DNA of 64,000 bases, taken from Aquatica leii (lineage: Eukaryota; Arthropoda; Insecta; Coleoptera; Lampyridae). The notes below the pieces were generated by a model. That model searched no databases. It saw only the letters and a list, made by a program, of their open reading frames with translations, and was not told the DNA's origin. The position numbers and the translations under genes were made by a program. Below, piece after piece: positions 22,401 through 33,189 of this stretch; position 1 is the first letter of the stretch; the number at the start of each line of letters is the position of its first letter. The stretch lies in assembly GCA_035610365.1 (NCBI GenBank), contig CM069437.1:56134093-56198092 (forward strand), given 5' to 3'.

Positions 22401-23158
22401 TCGACTTCGAATAATAAATTAAGATGTTAAAGTTTAGCGTAATTTAGTTAAACAATGTTCGTTAACTGGTTGGTGAAAGGAAAACTAACAGTAGTTAGTT
22501 TAGTTTATAAGGAAGGTTAGTTGAGTAAGGCTAATCCCACTAACATAACCGTACAGCACAAAACGCATAAAGACAAATACACAATCTATTGTAGTTTCTG
22601 GTTAATGGATCAAGTCAGAATGAGTACCAAAAAAATGATGACTGAACGGAGAAAAAAAGATGTATTTATTACCAGAAACAGACTTTACCGTAAATAATAA
22701 GTGATTTTGAAATTGTAGTTTTACGTAGATTTAGATTTATCACTTTGCAGCTCTACAGTTTTTTTGTCGTTACATAACTACACTTCCGAACAAATATTGC
22801 AATAAGGGCAGCACAAAAAATTCTTTTTATTGTTATTAACTGTCATTGTCAATTTCAATTTTTCGCTTTTCTAAACTGTCTTTGACAGTGTTTGCAGACA
22901 TAAACGTCTAACTATTTTTAACAGATTTTGGGAATTTGAGAGTCTTGTAATCTCTGTTCGAGCAATAAAATGTTGTAACACGATCCTGTCTAAATTAGTC
23001 GTTTTTTTTACGAGTGGGCAAAAGAATTGTTAAATAATTGAATTTTTATTACGTACAAAAATATGTGTACATTTGGCGCCATATAAACCCAACGAAAAAT
23101 GAAGTTTATACATTATAACAAAAATTTCATCAAACAACGTCATTGAAGTCCACACAAG
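19441..23158. other. Long AT-rich region without recognised genes
   Basis: About 3.7 kb with stops in all frames. A short GC-richer patch occurs at about 20010-20090. A hammerhead-like motif lies at 21913-21955. I recognise no protein homology. Confidence 0.5.
21913..21955 (-). ncRNA. Hammerhead ribozyme-like motif
   Basis: On the minus strand: CTGACGA (21949-21955), a 5-bp stem II GACCT/AGGTC, then GAAAC (21917-21921) and the palindrome ACATGT, which can form the very short stem III used by dimeric Penelope/retrozyme hammerheads. CUGANGA and GAAA are the catalytic core, and position 7 is free. One extra T lies between the core and stem II. Stem I pairing is AT-rich and weak. Confidence 0.55.
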
Positions 23159-24800
23159 ATTTAATAAAAAAATTGTGACATGTTTTTATTAATATAGAAG
23201 TTAAAATAAATAACAATAAATAATTTATTAGCAATTTTTAGGTTCTAAGTAAAATATAAATATAGACACGTGCATAAAATACGAATAATAACAGACATCG
23301 CGGTGTCAAGCTTATCTATACAGGTTTATGCATGAACGCAATAGAGCCGACTAGTCTATAATATGAACTATAAAAGAGTCGTGCATCTAATCAACAATTT
23401 AGTTCTGTGTTACGCGTGATGTGAAGTGCATACAACAAATTTTTCTAGTCTTGAAAAAAAATAGGTATAATCTTTTGTATTGTTACGCAGATAGCGTACT
23501 TTTGTTGCGTAAGTATATTTAAATGAAATTGATATCTCTTCTTAATTCATATTTATACTTTTGTTTAAGTTAATTAAAAACATTTTATATCAAAATTATC
23601 AGTTAACATTCATTAAAATTTTTTTTTAAATTAAAAGCTTAAGAAGGGATTGTAAGTTTTTCTAACAGAAGTATTTTTGAATAATATAAAATTAATGATT
23701 TTGTAAAAGAAGTTAGACATATTGGGTTTTATATTTTAATGTAATACACCCTAAAAGTTATAGTTTACTATTTTATGTTGTTGTTAATTATGTTTACTTC
23801 CGCGAATCACTAAGTCCGCGTATGTTTGGAATTACTGTATATTACTGTATTATTATATTCTGTTGTTAATTAATTTTTGAATTATTTACTTTTCTTGAAA
23901 AATTAATTGGTACACAATGAGTACCTACACAATATGTGACTTTTACATGAAATTTTATCCTTACATTTACCCTTTTTTTCAGATAAGAGTATTAGTGAGC
24001 CGAAGAAAAAATGCAGACAGCTTGACGAGTCAACATTACCAGGAAACAAAGGTTTACTCTTAGCTTACGTGAGATTTGTAAATAAAGAAAAAATTTCCCA
24101 AAAATTGTTCTTTGCTAAATCTTTGGAAACTGATACCAAAGGTGAAACGTTATTTACTATTTGCGACACAATTTAATTATCTCAAAAAATGACATTGCTT
24201 GTATGACTGATTTATTTGCCAGATTTAACGAGACTAATTTGAAACTACAAAGTGACACATTAAGTTTAATCAAAGCTAAACGTGTAATATCTGCGTTTGT
24301 TGCAAAACTTTCGCTGTTCAAACAAAACTTGGAAAGAGAAGAATGTTCTCAGTTTCCAAATTTTTCAAAATTGCAAAATAGAGATGCTTATTGTCAACAC
24401 TTAACGGCTCTTCATTCGCATCTTAACAAAAGATTTGAAAACATTCTTCACTTGGATATTCCCGACTGAGTGTTGAACACTTTTGGAAGTAGTCAAACTC
24501 AGAGCACAAATACAGATGAATTCATATTAATGCAGGAGCAACTTATTGAATTATTTACAAATGAGGAGATAAAATCAATGTTGTAACAAGGATACGACAA
24601 CTTTTGGATATAAAAACAGATCACAATTTTATATCCAGCATTATGGGTTATTGTACAAAAGCTGTTGATTGCTTTTCCGTCTTTTTGTTTGGTAGAACGT
24701 GGATTCAGTGCCGTTATAGGTCTTATCACAAAAAAAATAAACCGACTAGAAATTAGTGATTTGCGGTCAGTTCCGCGTCGTACATAAGGGCAGAGTCGTG
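23159..24800 (+). mobile_element. hAT transposon, SCAND3/ZBED-like, copy 1
   Basis: About 900 bp of 5' sequence matches the 5' part of the copy at 42691-44930 (for example CGCAATAGAGCCGA and AAAGAGTCGTGCATCTAATC). It is followed by broken transposase: LLAYVRFVNKEK...FFAKSLETDTKGETLF (about 24058-24155), NDIACMTDLFARFNE...LQ (24190-24250) and the C-terminal dimerisation block IAFPSFCLVERGFSAV (about 24670-24715). The middle with the catalytic TDGAP region is deleted. The 5' TIR is not visible here. Confidence 0.8.
24161..24469 (+). pseudogene. hAT transposase fragment, copy 1
   Basis: The best preserved frame of the copy: 102 codons with NDIACMTDLFARFNETNLKL, a leucine-rich helix and a QNRDAYCQHLTALHSHL-like block leading to ILHLDIPDW-like sequence, where Trp is a stop. 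It corresponds to the helical region between the catalytic Asp and the C-terminal dimerisation domain. Another 300 bp of frame-shifted C-terminus follow. Confidence 0.8.
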
Positions 24801-25469
24801 TGGTGTCCGATGGCGCCGAGGCGCCAAAGGCGCCGAAAGGCATCAAAACTCAAAAATCAAGAAAAGATAAAGCAACAAACGACATTGTCAAAACAAAATT
24901 TATAATGATAAAAAAACCAGTAAGGAATTGCTACATTGTTTTTTATTTGTTTATCTTTTTACTTTTACTCTTTGAGACGAAGGAACCGAACTACTTTTCG
25001 AAAATAATATATTTTCGAAATGAGAGTACGCAATAATAGCATTTATTCGATCAAATACGTACTACGTAACATGATAACATGAATTGTGTGAACTCAAACA
25101 AATCTGATTTTATTCATGTTTGAGTTTGAAATTTGACTTGCAACGAGTCAACGAGCGAGCAAACGTTTTTTTCCTGTCTGAGCTTGCAATGTACGAAACT
25201 TTATATATTTAAGCGCTGCATCGGTCGCGTTTTCATTTATTGCCTGATGCCCGATCGATAATTAACTTAGCGAAATGAAAAGGTGCATGGGGTAACAGAT
25301 ATCTGCTTTTGAAACTTTAGTTTTTTTGTAGCTTTACATCAGGCTTTATAGTGATGTGTTTTGTGTTGTGAATTAAGTTGAGTTCATCTAAAATTTATTT
25401 TTTATTTTAGATTTATTAAAACAATAAAAGTAGTTATAAGTTGTTTGAGAAAAAAATGGTAACTTTTTA
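24801..25469. other. Spacer with a GGCGCC cluster
   Basis: Starts with three GGCGCC/GCGCC palindromes at about 24811-24838, unusual in this AT-rich window and possibly a hAT terminus. The rest is AT-rich without recognised content. Confidence 0.4.
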
Positions 25470-25690
25470 AAATGCATAGAAATGATTTCCAAATTCGACC
25501 CGATTATGTCAAAACATACAAAACGCTCTCAAATAAATCACAGAAACTATCTCAAGGATAAAATATAAAATGAAGTAATCAACTTGATCGGTGAAAATAT
25601 CAAATCCAAAATTTTAGAACTTACTAAAAAGGGAAAATATTATTCCATATTATTACACTTCACTCCTGACTCAAGTCACCCAGAACAAAT
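25470..25690 (+). pseudogene. ZMYM-type hAT transposase, N-terminal fragment
   Basis: NHRNYLKDKI.NEVINLIGENIKSKI (about 25530-25610) then KKGKYYSI..HFTPDSSHPEQ (about 25625-25690) match the catalytic N-terminal block of ZMYM-like hAT transposases (AKYYSIILDCTPD.SH.EQ), including its Asp. The frame is then cut by the R2-like LINE. The hAT resumes at 26911 with a later part of the protein. Confidence 0.7.
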
Positions 25691-25949
25691 TTCAATTCAA
25701 TTTCAAGGGTGGCCTTGAGTCGTGCTGGGGCCCAAGGCGATGTTTCCTGCAGAAGATGTCGTGTTCAGATGGAGACACTGGCACACATCCTTAGTCAATG
25801 CACTTTTACGAAACCGAGCAAGATCCGCCGCCACAATGAGATTTGCGACCTCATTGTGGAACGCGTTATAAAGCAGCAGCCTGCGGTAGCAGTGACGAGG
25901 GAACCGTCCATCACGCTACCCTCGGGCAGGAATCTCAAAACCGGACCTG

Positions 25950-26318
25950 GTGTTGCGGAACCAGGAAAGGGACTTCGTGGTCGACGTGACTGTCCGCCAT
26001 GAAGATAACGATTACCTCGCTCAGGAAAGACAGGATAAGATAGAAAAATATAGCCAAGTGCTACCCCTCCTCCAAGGTAATAATGAGGCCCTTGAAGAAG
26101 TCCTACCAATAGTGGTAGGAACAAGAGGAGCGATGCCCAAGGAGACGGTTCAAGCCCTGACGGCACTTGGCATAACCGACAGAAAGACGCTATTAACCGC
26201 TTCGTTAATGGCGCACCGTTGTTCCATCGAAATTTACCACAAATTCATGGACTACAACGCTCCTCTTCTCCCTGCGGGGAGACGGTTAGTGAGAAGGGAT
26301 ACTCGACACCCTCCCTAA
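25950..26318 (+). pseudogene. R2-like endonuclease C-terminus
   Basis: 122 codons in frame. The FVVDVTVRHEDNDYL block carries the second catalytic Asp of the PD-(D/E)XK-type nuclease; the conserved LPIVVGTRGAMPKETVQAL and SIEIYHKFMDYN tails follow. The first catalytic motif (PD) is in the other frame just upstream because of a one-base insertion. Confidence 0.85.
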
Positions 26319-26454
26319 CCAAAACCTACGAAAATAGCCCCTCTTATCACATATATGTATTTTATCTATTTATTATGTTCGTCTTGGGACTTCGTACCCC
26401 CTATTACTGCGGGGTCTCGGTTTGTCTTTTATGTTTGGTATTCGTACCAATTTT

Positions 26455-26495
26455 ATATATTTATTAATTTATTTATTTATTTATTTATTATTTTA
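26455..26495 (+). repeat. ATTT microsatellite
   Basis: Run of TTTA/ATTT units inside the R2-like 3' UTR region. Confidence 0.8.
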
Positions 26496-26910
26496 ATCTT
26501 CGACAACGCCGACTTCGTTCGGTCGAAACATTTTAGCCAGTCAGATAAGAGGGCGCGAGTCGTAAGGCGACCATCCGGTCTGCCACGGAGGCGGGCCGAT
26601 AGAGAGTCTAGTCGCAGGACTTTAGATCGGGGAGCAGCTTTCCCGTCAGGATTACAACAGCCATCCTGCTAATCGCTCTTCTCATTCTTAATTAGACCCG
26701 TTCTAAGCTAATTTATTCTAATGCCCATATGCTCCTGCGGCAGCAAAGGGTTTCGCCCTCTGTGGGGGGAGTTTCGTAGGTCTATGTAGTAGGATTTAAA
26801 AGCGAGGTGAGGAGGAGATCGGCAAAGCCAGCCACCCCTCTACAATCAGGATAACTTCGTCCACTCTTGAAGTAAGTCCACTCGAAACCGCGAGTGCAGC
26901 ATATTAACTT

Positions 26911-27250
26911 GGGGAGCTTTAAGATGCTCTGTTTGAAATAAGCGAAGGAATCTTTAAAAATAACGTAAAAAATTTGGCTGCATCTTTGGCCAAAGAATTG
27001 CAAAATTCTTATGTTGTGGTATAATATTTTAAGTAAATTTAACATTGTTAGTAAAATTATTCAAAAACCGAACTTTGATGTTGCTCAGTGTTGTAATAAT
27101 TTAAATAATTTGAATAATTTTTTGAAAACTTATCGCTCCGATAAAGGTTTTAATGATCTATTGATTGATGCTAAAGAAATAGCATCCAGCTTAGACATAG
27201 AACCTAAATTCAAAAAACAAAGAGGTCTAAGACGAAATATAAAAAAAAAC
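26911..27250 (+). pseudogene. ZMYM-type hAT transposase fragment, copy 1
   Basis: Nearly identical to 28963-29310 in copy 2: FEISEG.FKNNVKNLAASL, MLWYNILSKFNIV, NNFLKTYRSDKGFNDLLID and AKEIASSLDIEPKFKK. It is cut at 27252 by the second TIR element. Small insertions and a deletion near 27005 distinguish it from copy 2. Confidence 0.85.
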
Positions 27251-27252
27251 AT

Positions 27253-28310
27253 GGGCGTGTACTGGTGTACACATGTAAGAAGTGAAACTTCTTTATGGCC
27301 TTATTTTTCGCAAAATGATCTACATGCAACTTTTCAGAAATTGGTTAAATAAAGTTAAATTAGATAAATTTTAAACAAAAGGATTTTATTATCATAGACA
27401 TGAATACAAATTTTTTGTAAATCAATTAACTAATTTTGTAGATTCAATTTCATATTTCAGTTACCATAAGCCATTAATTACAAAAATATATAATAACGAT
27501 GACAATGATAGTAATAATTCTATTACAATTAATGAAATGCTGTAATAATCTTAGTAGCAAAAAGTTAAAGTTAAATAATTGTATTATTTGTATTCATGTC
27601 TATGATAATAAAATCATTTTGTTTAAAATTTATCTAATTTAACTTTATTTAACCAATTTCTGAAAAGTTGCATGTATATCAATTAATTGATGTTCATTAA
27701 ATTAGCAGTCTTATTAATTAATAAATACTATTTTAATGAAATCATATACATTGACCGATAGTTACAATAAGAAACTGAGGTTAACCTTAAATATTTTAAA
27801 TTTAAAATTAGATAAATTTAAAAAAAAAGGATTTTATTATAATAGACATGAATACAAATAATACAATTATTTCACTTTAACTTTTGCTACTAAGATTATT
27901 ACAGCATTTCATTAATTGAAATAGAATTATTACTATCATTGTCATCGTTCAAACAGAAACTGCGGTTAACCTTAAATATATTAAATTTAAAAATGTCATC
28001 GTTCAATCAGAAACTGAGGTTAACCTTAAATATATTAAATTTAAAATGTCATCGTTCAATCAGAAACTGAGGTTAACCTTAAATATTTTAAATTTAAATT
28101 AATAACATATTTCAGAATTTATACTCTATGTCAATTAATTCCACCCAAGTATTAGAAAAATAGATATAATTACTTATTTTTGTTAAAAATCCACTGGAAT
28201 TAGAATTAAAATAAAGCCTTTGATTTTGTTGATCACTTTAGTATTGATATATTATTTATCACGTCGCTATTGCGTTTCAGAAAAAAAGATGGCGCGTAAC
28301 GGAAAAAACT
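27253..28310. mobile_element. TIR element, copy 2 (inverted relative to 5630-6601)
   Basis: Starts GGGCGTGTACTGGTGTACAC, then AAGAAGTGAAACTTCTTTATGG, and follows the complement of copy 1 for about 200 bp. It then holds a large internal inverted repeat (about 27487-27640 against 27811-27957) and a tandem repeat (27941-28100). The far part again matches copy 1 (GATGGCGCGTAACGGAAAAA, about 28289). The far terminus is lost and no tRNA copy is present. It interrupts the ZMYM-type hAT relic. Confidence 0.6.
27941..28100 (+). repeat. Tandem repeat, three units of 53-54 bp
   Basis: Units start GTCATCGTTCAA at 27941, 27995 and 28048 and contain AGAAACTGAGGTTAACCTTA, ending in an AT-rich TTAAATTTAAA. 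A partial unit lies at about 27768-27806. It is internal to TIR element copy 2 and absent from copy 1. Confidence 0.85.
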
Positions 28311-28339
28311 AATACGCAAAATCCAAAGGTTACACACCA

Positions 28340-28620
28340 CGTGTACAGAACAAAGAAATCACTTACCCCTTTAGGATTACGGGTTTCTTTAAACAAACAA
28401 AAACGTAAATTTAACAGACAAAAGCGGATATTATTACATACGACGAACGCAGAATTCCACCGTACAAATTTAACATGTGGACATTTTCTGCACGTTGTGC
28501 AGGACGAACACGTCCTCACGCGGTGAAAACCGCACCCAAGATGGTGTATGACTTAAGAAGAAGAACTCATAACGCATGTGCTGTGCGTCAAATTCATTGC
28601 GCAAAAAGATTTATATAAAC
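28340..28620 (+). other. Arg/Lys/His/Cys-rich coding-like island, unidentified
   Basis: Between the TIR element and the second hAT fragment lies a stretch of higher GC. One plus frame (28341-28526) is basic (NKQKRKFNRQKR), and a second plus frame (about 28500-28615) reads VYDLRRRTHNACAVRQ before a stop. Together they look like one basic protein broken by a frameshift. I recognise no family. It could belong to the TIR element or to another inserted element. Confidence 0.3.
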
Positions 28621-28659
28621 AGTGAACACAAAAATGTTAATTAAAATCAGACGTAATCA

Positions 28660-29880
28660 ATCGAAAAAATGTGCACGTTACAAATGGGGCAAATGGTCTA
28701 CAAACAAAAATTTGTATTTCAATCCGCGAGCTTTCTTGATTCCTTGTTGCAATCATATCCTAAATTTAGTCGTAAAAAAAAATTAAATACTTTGAGCAAA
28801 AAATTTTTTTGTTTAGTTCAAGAACTGTTTGTATTTTTTCAGCTTCTACTAAACGCTGGTCAATTCTGAAATATAATTTATCTAATGTAACAAATTTAAC
28901 TTTAAAACCTTTATCGGATACTCGATGGTCTAGTAGAATAGATGCAATAACTCCTTTAAGGTATCAACTTGGGGAGGTTTATGATGCTCTGTTTGAAATA
29001 AGCGAAGGAAACTTTGAAAATAACGTAAAAAATTTGGCTGCATCGTTGGCCAAAAAATTGCAAAATTTTGAGTTCATTTGCATTCTTATGTTGTGGTATA
29101 ATATTTTAAGTAAAGTTAACATTGTTAAGAAAATTATTCAAAAACCGAACTTTGATGTTGTTCAGTGTTGTAATCATTTAAATAATTTAAATAATTTTTT
29201 GAAAGCTTATCGCTCCGATAAAGGTTTTAATGATCTATTGATTGATGCTAAAGAAATAGCATCCAGCTTAGATATAGAACCTAAATTCAAAAAACTAATA
29301 AGTCTAAGACCATGAAATATAAAAAAAACATTTTGATTATGAATGTAACGAGGAACCAAACCACGATGAAACTTTAAAGTTTAAAGTTGATTGTTTTTTT
29401 AATGCTCTAGATGTAACCATAACATCAGTGGATGAGAGATTCCAATTACTTTTTTCTTACTCTAATAATTTCGCGTTTTTATGGAATATTGATACATTTA
29501 AAAATTATTCTGAAAACGAACAATTAGAATTGTCAAAAACTTGAAAATGTATTAAACGACAAAACTCGCATTGAACGAGACATAACTGCCGTGGAACTTG
29601 TTAAAGAATTGCAATATTTACAAAATTTTGATGAAAAAGTTATTACGTCTCCAGAAAAGATTTTAAATTATATAACAACAACTTAGTGGATTATTTTCCT
29701 AATACGAGCACAATGCCGGTTTCTGTTGCTACCGCAGAACGATCTTTTTCAAAACTCAAAATAATAAAAAATTATTTAAGATCGACCATGGGGCAAAGCC
29801 GACTAAGTAATCTTGCTATCATTTCAATAGAACCGAACCAGCTAAAAGAATTAGACACCGAAGATTTAATTAAAAATTAA
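28660..29880 (+). pseudogene. ZMYM-type hAT transposase, copy 2
   Basis: Blocks in order: NPRAFLIPCCNHILNLV (about 28717-28767), SASTKRWSIL then TLKPLSDTRWSSRIDA (about 28845-28950), YDALFEISEGNFENNVKNL, the helical region to 29315, and after frameshifts the C-terminal dimerisation block PVSVATAERSFSKLKIIKN and LAIISIE (29705-29840). Stops and shifts at about 28790, 29310 and 29545 break it. The N-terminal zinc finger and the first catalytic block are missing. The element continues to a terminal repeat near 31903, with a mariner inserted in its 3' part. Confidence 0.85.
29686..29880 (+). pseudogene. hAT C-terminal dimerisation domain
   Basis: 64 codons with TAERSFSKLKIIKNYLRST followed by LSNLAIISIE, the hallmark hAT C-terminal dimerisation block. 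This is the end of copy 2; a TAA closes it at 29878. Confidence 0.85.
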
Positions 29881-30026
29881 AGCACGGAAATCTGAATTCA
29901 CTTAGCTAAAATATTAATAACAATACCTAATACCTGGATATTAAGCTTTAAAAGGTGACATGTTGCATTATTAAAATAATATATTGTTTTGTTTTTATTT
30001 GTCGATCAGTTTCGTTCTGTGATATA

Positions 30027-30146
30027 CAGGGTGTCCCACGAGGTACTGTACATACTGAAATGGTATGTTTCTTAGGTCAATTTAAGTAGAAAACGTCCTA
30101 TAAACATAGGTCCAATTCGCCATAATTACACAGATACAAGCGTTCA
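30027..30146 (+). repeat. Mariner left TIR
   Basis: CAGGGTGTCCCACGAGGTAC...; pairs with 31438-31557 almost base for base. Confidence 0.95.
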
Positions 30147-30243
30147 AAGTTTATAAATGCTCACACATTTTTTTAAAATTATTATTATTAAAAACAGAAA
30201 ATCGAACTACAAAACAAACATAAAAAAAACAAACAAACAAAAA

Positions 30244-31308
30244 TCATATCAAATGCTCAAAATGACCTCCTTCGGCATTAAAACAACGACGTCTGCGATC
30301 TAAAATGGACCGAATAGCCGCTCGAAGCATCTGCTGGTTTTTCCGTGTTTGTTGACACACATCCAGGATACGCTGTATTAGTTTAGCTCTGGTATTAACT
30401 TTTACCTCGTATACTAAACTTTTCAAATGACCCCACAGATAGAAGTCCAAAGGTGCGAGATCGGGCGATCTCGGTGGCCAAGCATGCGGGCTTCCACGCC
30501 CAATCCACCTATTGGGGTAAGCAACATTTAGATATTCTGTCACATGCCGACTAAAATGTGGAGGAGCTCCATCATGTTACAGAAACATTTGTTGTCTTGT
30601 TAGTAAAGGTACTTCTTCCAAAAGCAGTAGCAATTCATTCCGCAAAACGTTAGCATATGCTTCTCCTGTCAGACGTTCCTCAAAGAAAAAAGGTTCAAGA
30701 AGTTGATCGTCAATCATGCCACACTATACGTTAACAGAAAATCTACGCTCAAAGTTAGTTTCTGTTGTGCCATGTGGATTTTGATATGACCACAAATGAG
30801 AATTACGTGTATTGTTCACTCCATCTCTAGTAAATTGCGCCTCGTCGCTAAATAAAATGAATGGAACTAATTGTGGATTTACCTGTAGCCAGTGGCAGAA
30901 ATTCAACCGGGCAGCAAAATCTCCAGGTTCCAGATGCTGAACCTGTTGTATGTGATAGGGATACAAAAGCCCATCATGTAATGTTCGCCATACTGACATA
31001 CGGGGGAGGCCCGTTCGAGAAGAAATTCTTCTAGTACTCAACCCTGGACTCCGATCAACCATCTGTAAAATGTTTTCCTGCTCATTCACATTTAACTGCA
31101 CAGGACGGTCAGATCTTGTTGAGACTGATGGAGATGAACCATGAGTCCGTACATGTTAAAACACAGAAGAAAAGGTTTAGTGATTTGGCACCCTCCTGTT
31201 GGGAAATCTTCGTTCATATTCCCTAACGGCAGATCTTGCATTTCCATCACAAAATCCATAAATGTAAATGATATCAGCATACTCTTCGTTAGAAAAATGA
31301 GAAGACAT
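30244..31308 (-). pseudogene. DD41D mariner-like transposase, broken
   Basis: About 355 codons from an ATG at 31308 to 30244, normal for the group. An N-terminal helix-turn-helix ([19 protein letters not shown]) opens it. The catalytic triad is visible: ILFSDEAQF (first Asp), HDGAPPHF (second Asp), and PRSPDLAPLDFYLW, where the third Asp lies 42 residues after the second, the DD41D spacing. Damage: a stop near 31170 with a frameshift, a TAG at about 30722 where Trp is usual, and a TAA just before HDGAPP (about 30581) where Gln is usual. Not functional, but only a few lesions. Confidence 0.9.
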
Positions 31309-31437
31309 TTTGCGTTTACATTACACTTCATTTAATAAAATCGACTGTGACATTAGTAGAAAAGAAAGCAATAAATGACATATTGTTCAGCTTTAGTTTC
31401 CCAGTTGACTAAGAATAATTAATTTTCAAAAAATGTG

Positions 31438-31557
31438 TGAACGCTTGTATCTGTGTAATTATGGCGAATTGGACCTATGTTTATAGGACGTTTTCTATTT
31501 AAATTGACCTAAGTAACATACCATTTCAGTATGTACAGTACCTCGTGGGATACCCTG
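31438..31557 (-). repeat. Mariner right TIR
   Basis: Complement of the left TIR; the outermost bases read CAGGGTATCCCACG on the minus strand. Confidence 0.95.
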
Positions 31558-31867
31558 TATAAACGAATATTTTTAATATTTTAAATATTTTCTTTATTTC
31601 TTGTGCTTTTGCATCATATACAAAAATTTTGAGTTGTAATACTGTTAAAATATATTTCTGTTTTCTATAAGTTTATAATTATGTTATGTACCTCATTGAA
31701 AAAAATCTTGTATGGCTTATGGCTTGTACTTGTAAAATATAAAAATAAAAATAAATTTATGAAAATACTTTCTAAAATAATTTTTTAATAGTGGATAATA
31801 TACCTAATTTACCCGTATGTGTATTCACATATGAACGTAACACAAATTTGGGGCGTTATTTTAAATT

Positions 31868-31903
31868 TGCACAAGGGCGCCAAAAGTGCTAGGCGCGGGC
31901 CTG
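31868..31903 (+). repeat. Probable hAT right terminal repeat
   Basis: AGGGCGCCAAAAGTGC followed by TAGGCGCGGGCCTG; on the minus strand it starts CAGG, as hAT ends do. It is GC-rich in AT-rich surroundings and lies downstream of the ZMYM-type hAT C-terminus. The matching left end was not found. Confidence 0.5.
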
Positions 31904-33189
31904 GATAGATCAATTATAGAAACATAAAAGCTCAAAAAAAAAACCATGTGACAGTTAAATAAAAAATATCTCTAAGGATAATTTAATAAATTACAATATA
32001 CAAATCTTTGCTAATTAGTTTCAATATGATTATATGCAATATTACGTTTCCATTCAATTTTTATGTTGATATTTGAAGCATGACATGTAGGATAACGAAA
32101 GTCTAATTGACAGACTAACAAAAAGATAAACTGTCAAGGATGTAGCGTTAAAAGGATTACATTAAGGCGTGTAAACCACGTACGACGTGTAGCAATAAAC
32201 GTGCCTTCTAGGTTTGCAATGAAAAATGAAGTCACGTCTTAGATTACTACACAAATACGATAACACCGCCGAAATAAAAAAAATGTTGACTCAAGTTATA
32301 AAATCATCTCTGACAAAACTTTATTTTACAAATTCCTTATAATTGGTAGAAAAAAATTAAATACTAACGTTCAACGAAATTAGTAAGGTATTGGTACTAA
32401 ATTATCAAATTCGGACGAATGTGTGGAATATTTTAAATTAGAAATTCAAACTATTAATTTTTTTTAATGACAAAAATGATATTGATGATTTCGTAATCAC
32501 ATTAACTCAGTATTTAAAACCCTTCAAACGAAGATTTAGAACAGGAACTGATAACACACCTTAAAAATTCAATAATTAATCCCATGCGTTAATGATGATC
32601 CCTTAAAAAAACTATATCAAGGATTAAAATTTGCATAATCTATTTTTCGTTATGTTAATTGTTCCATTTAAATTTATCAAAGAAGTGCTATCCTGCTCGA
32701 CTAAAATCTAGTGCTGACGTCATGTTGAATTAAATAGATTTTTCCGCAATCGGGTCCGGATTTATTTTATTACAGGAGTTTCCAACCGGATTTGCGTGCG
32801 AAATAACCGTGAAAACGACATTTTTTTTTAGATTTAGACGTAAAGAAGTTTTGAGATGACATTATTTAACGTGCACTTCAATTGTGTATGATAGAAAATT
32901 AGGTCAATTGTTCTTGGCGTATAAACACCTGCACAGTTTCACAATAGTGAAAGAAAACAATTTTCTTTTTAAGGACAATGAGTAATATTAGTAAAATATT
33001 TTATGTTATGTACTTATAAATCATATTTAAAAATGATACGTAAAATGTAAGCTAACCAATATGGTCATAAACGATATAAATAAATAATTAGTAATCGTCA
33101 TAATTACGATTGTGTTACTTCAGAGTAACTATTAAATTGAATAAGAAATACAATTTTATTTACATACAGAATAATTATTTTCTTGTTCT
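31904..33189. other. AT-rich spacer
   Basis: No recognisable genes. A very weak protein-like stretch at about 32400-32800 has no identifiable family. Confidence 0.5.

Larger units (their letters stand above)
25691..26905 (+). mobile_element. R2-like LINE, 5'-truncated, with restriction-like endonuclease end
   Basis: The 5' truncation lies inside the ORF. The remaining frames (25709-26002 and 25950-26318) contain the C-x2-C...H-x4-C zinc knuckle (CRRCRVQMETLAHILSQC) and the restriction-like endonuclease core: VTREPSITLPSG, then LKPDLV- and FVVDVTVRHED-like blocks, then the tail MAHRCSIEIYHKFMDYN. An extra A near 25936 shifts the frame between the two. A GC-rich 3' UTR with an ATTT run (26455-26495) follows to about 26905. 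It sits inside a hAT relic, not in 28S rDNA. Confidence 0.85.
30027..31557 (-). mobile_element. Mariner-like (DD41D) transposon with long TIRs
   Basis: A 1531-bp element flanked by TA (30025-30026 and 31558-31559). The 120-bp terminal inverted repeats (30027-30146 and 31438-31557, starting CAGGGTGTCCCACGAGG) differ at only about three positions, so the insertion is fairly young. It encodes one minus-strand transposase, now broken. It lies in the 3' non-coding part of the ZMYM-type hAT and has no other neighbours. Confidence 0.95.

Noticed and set aside
24499-24846. Minus-strand open frame near the end of hAT copy 1
   Set aside because: Opposite to the hAT C-terminal dimerisation region on the plus strand.
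25795-26166. Minus-strand open frame over the R2-like region
   Set aside because: Shadow of the R2-like endonuclease on the plus strand, which has clear motifs.
27941-28100. Three regular repeat units resembling a CRISPR array
   Set aside because: Units are contiguous with no spacers, in a eukaryotic transposon; it is an ordinary tandem repeat.
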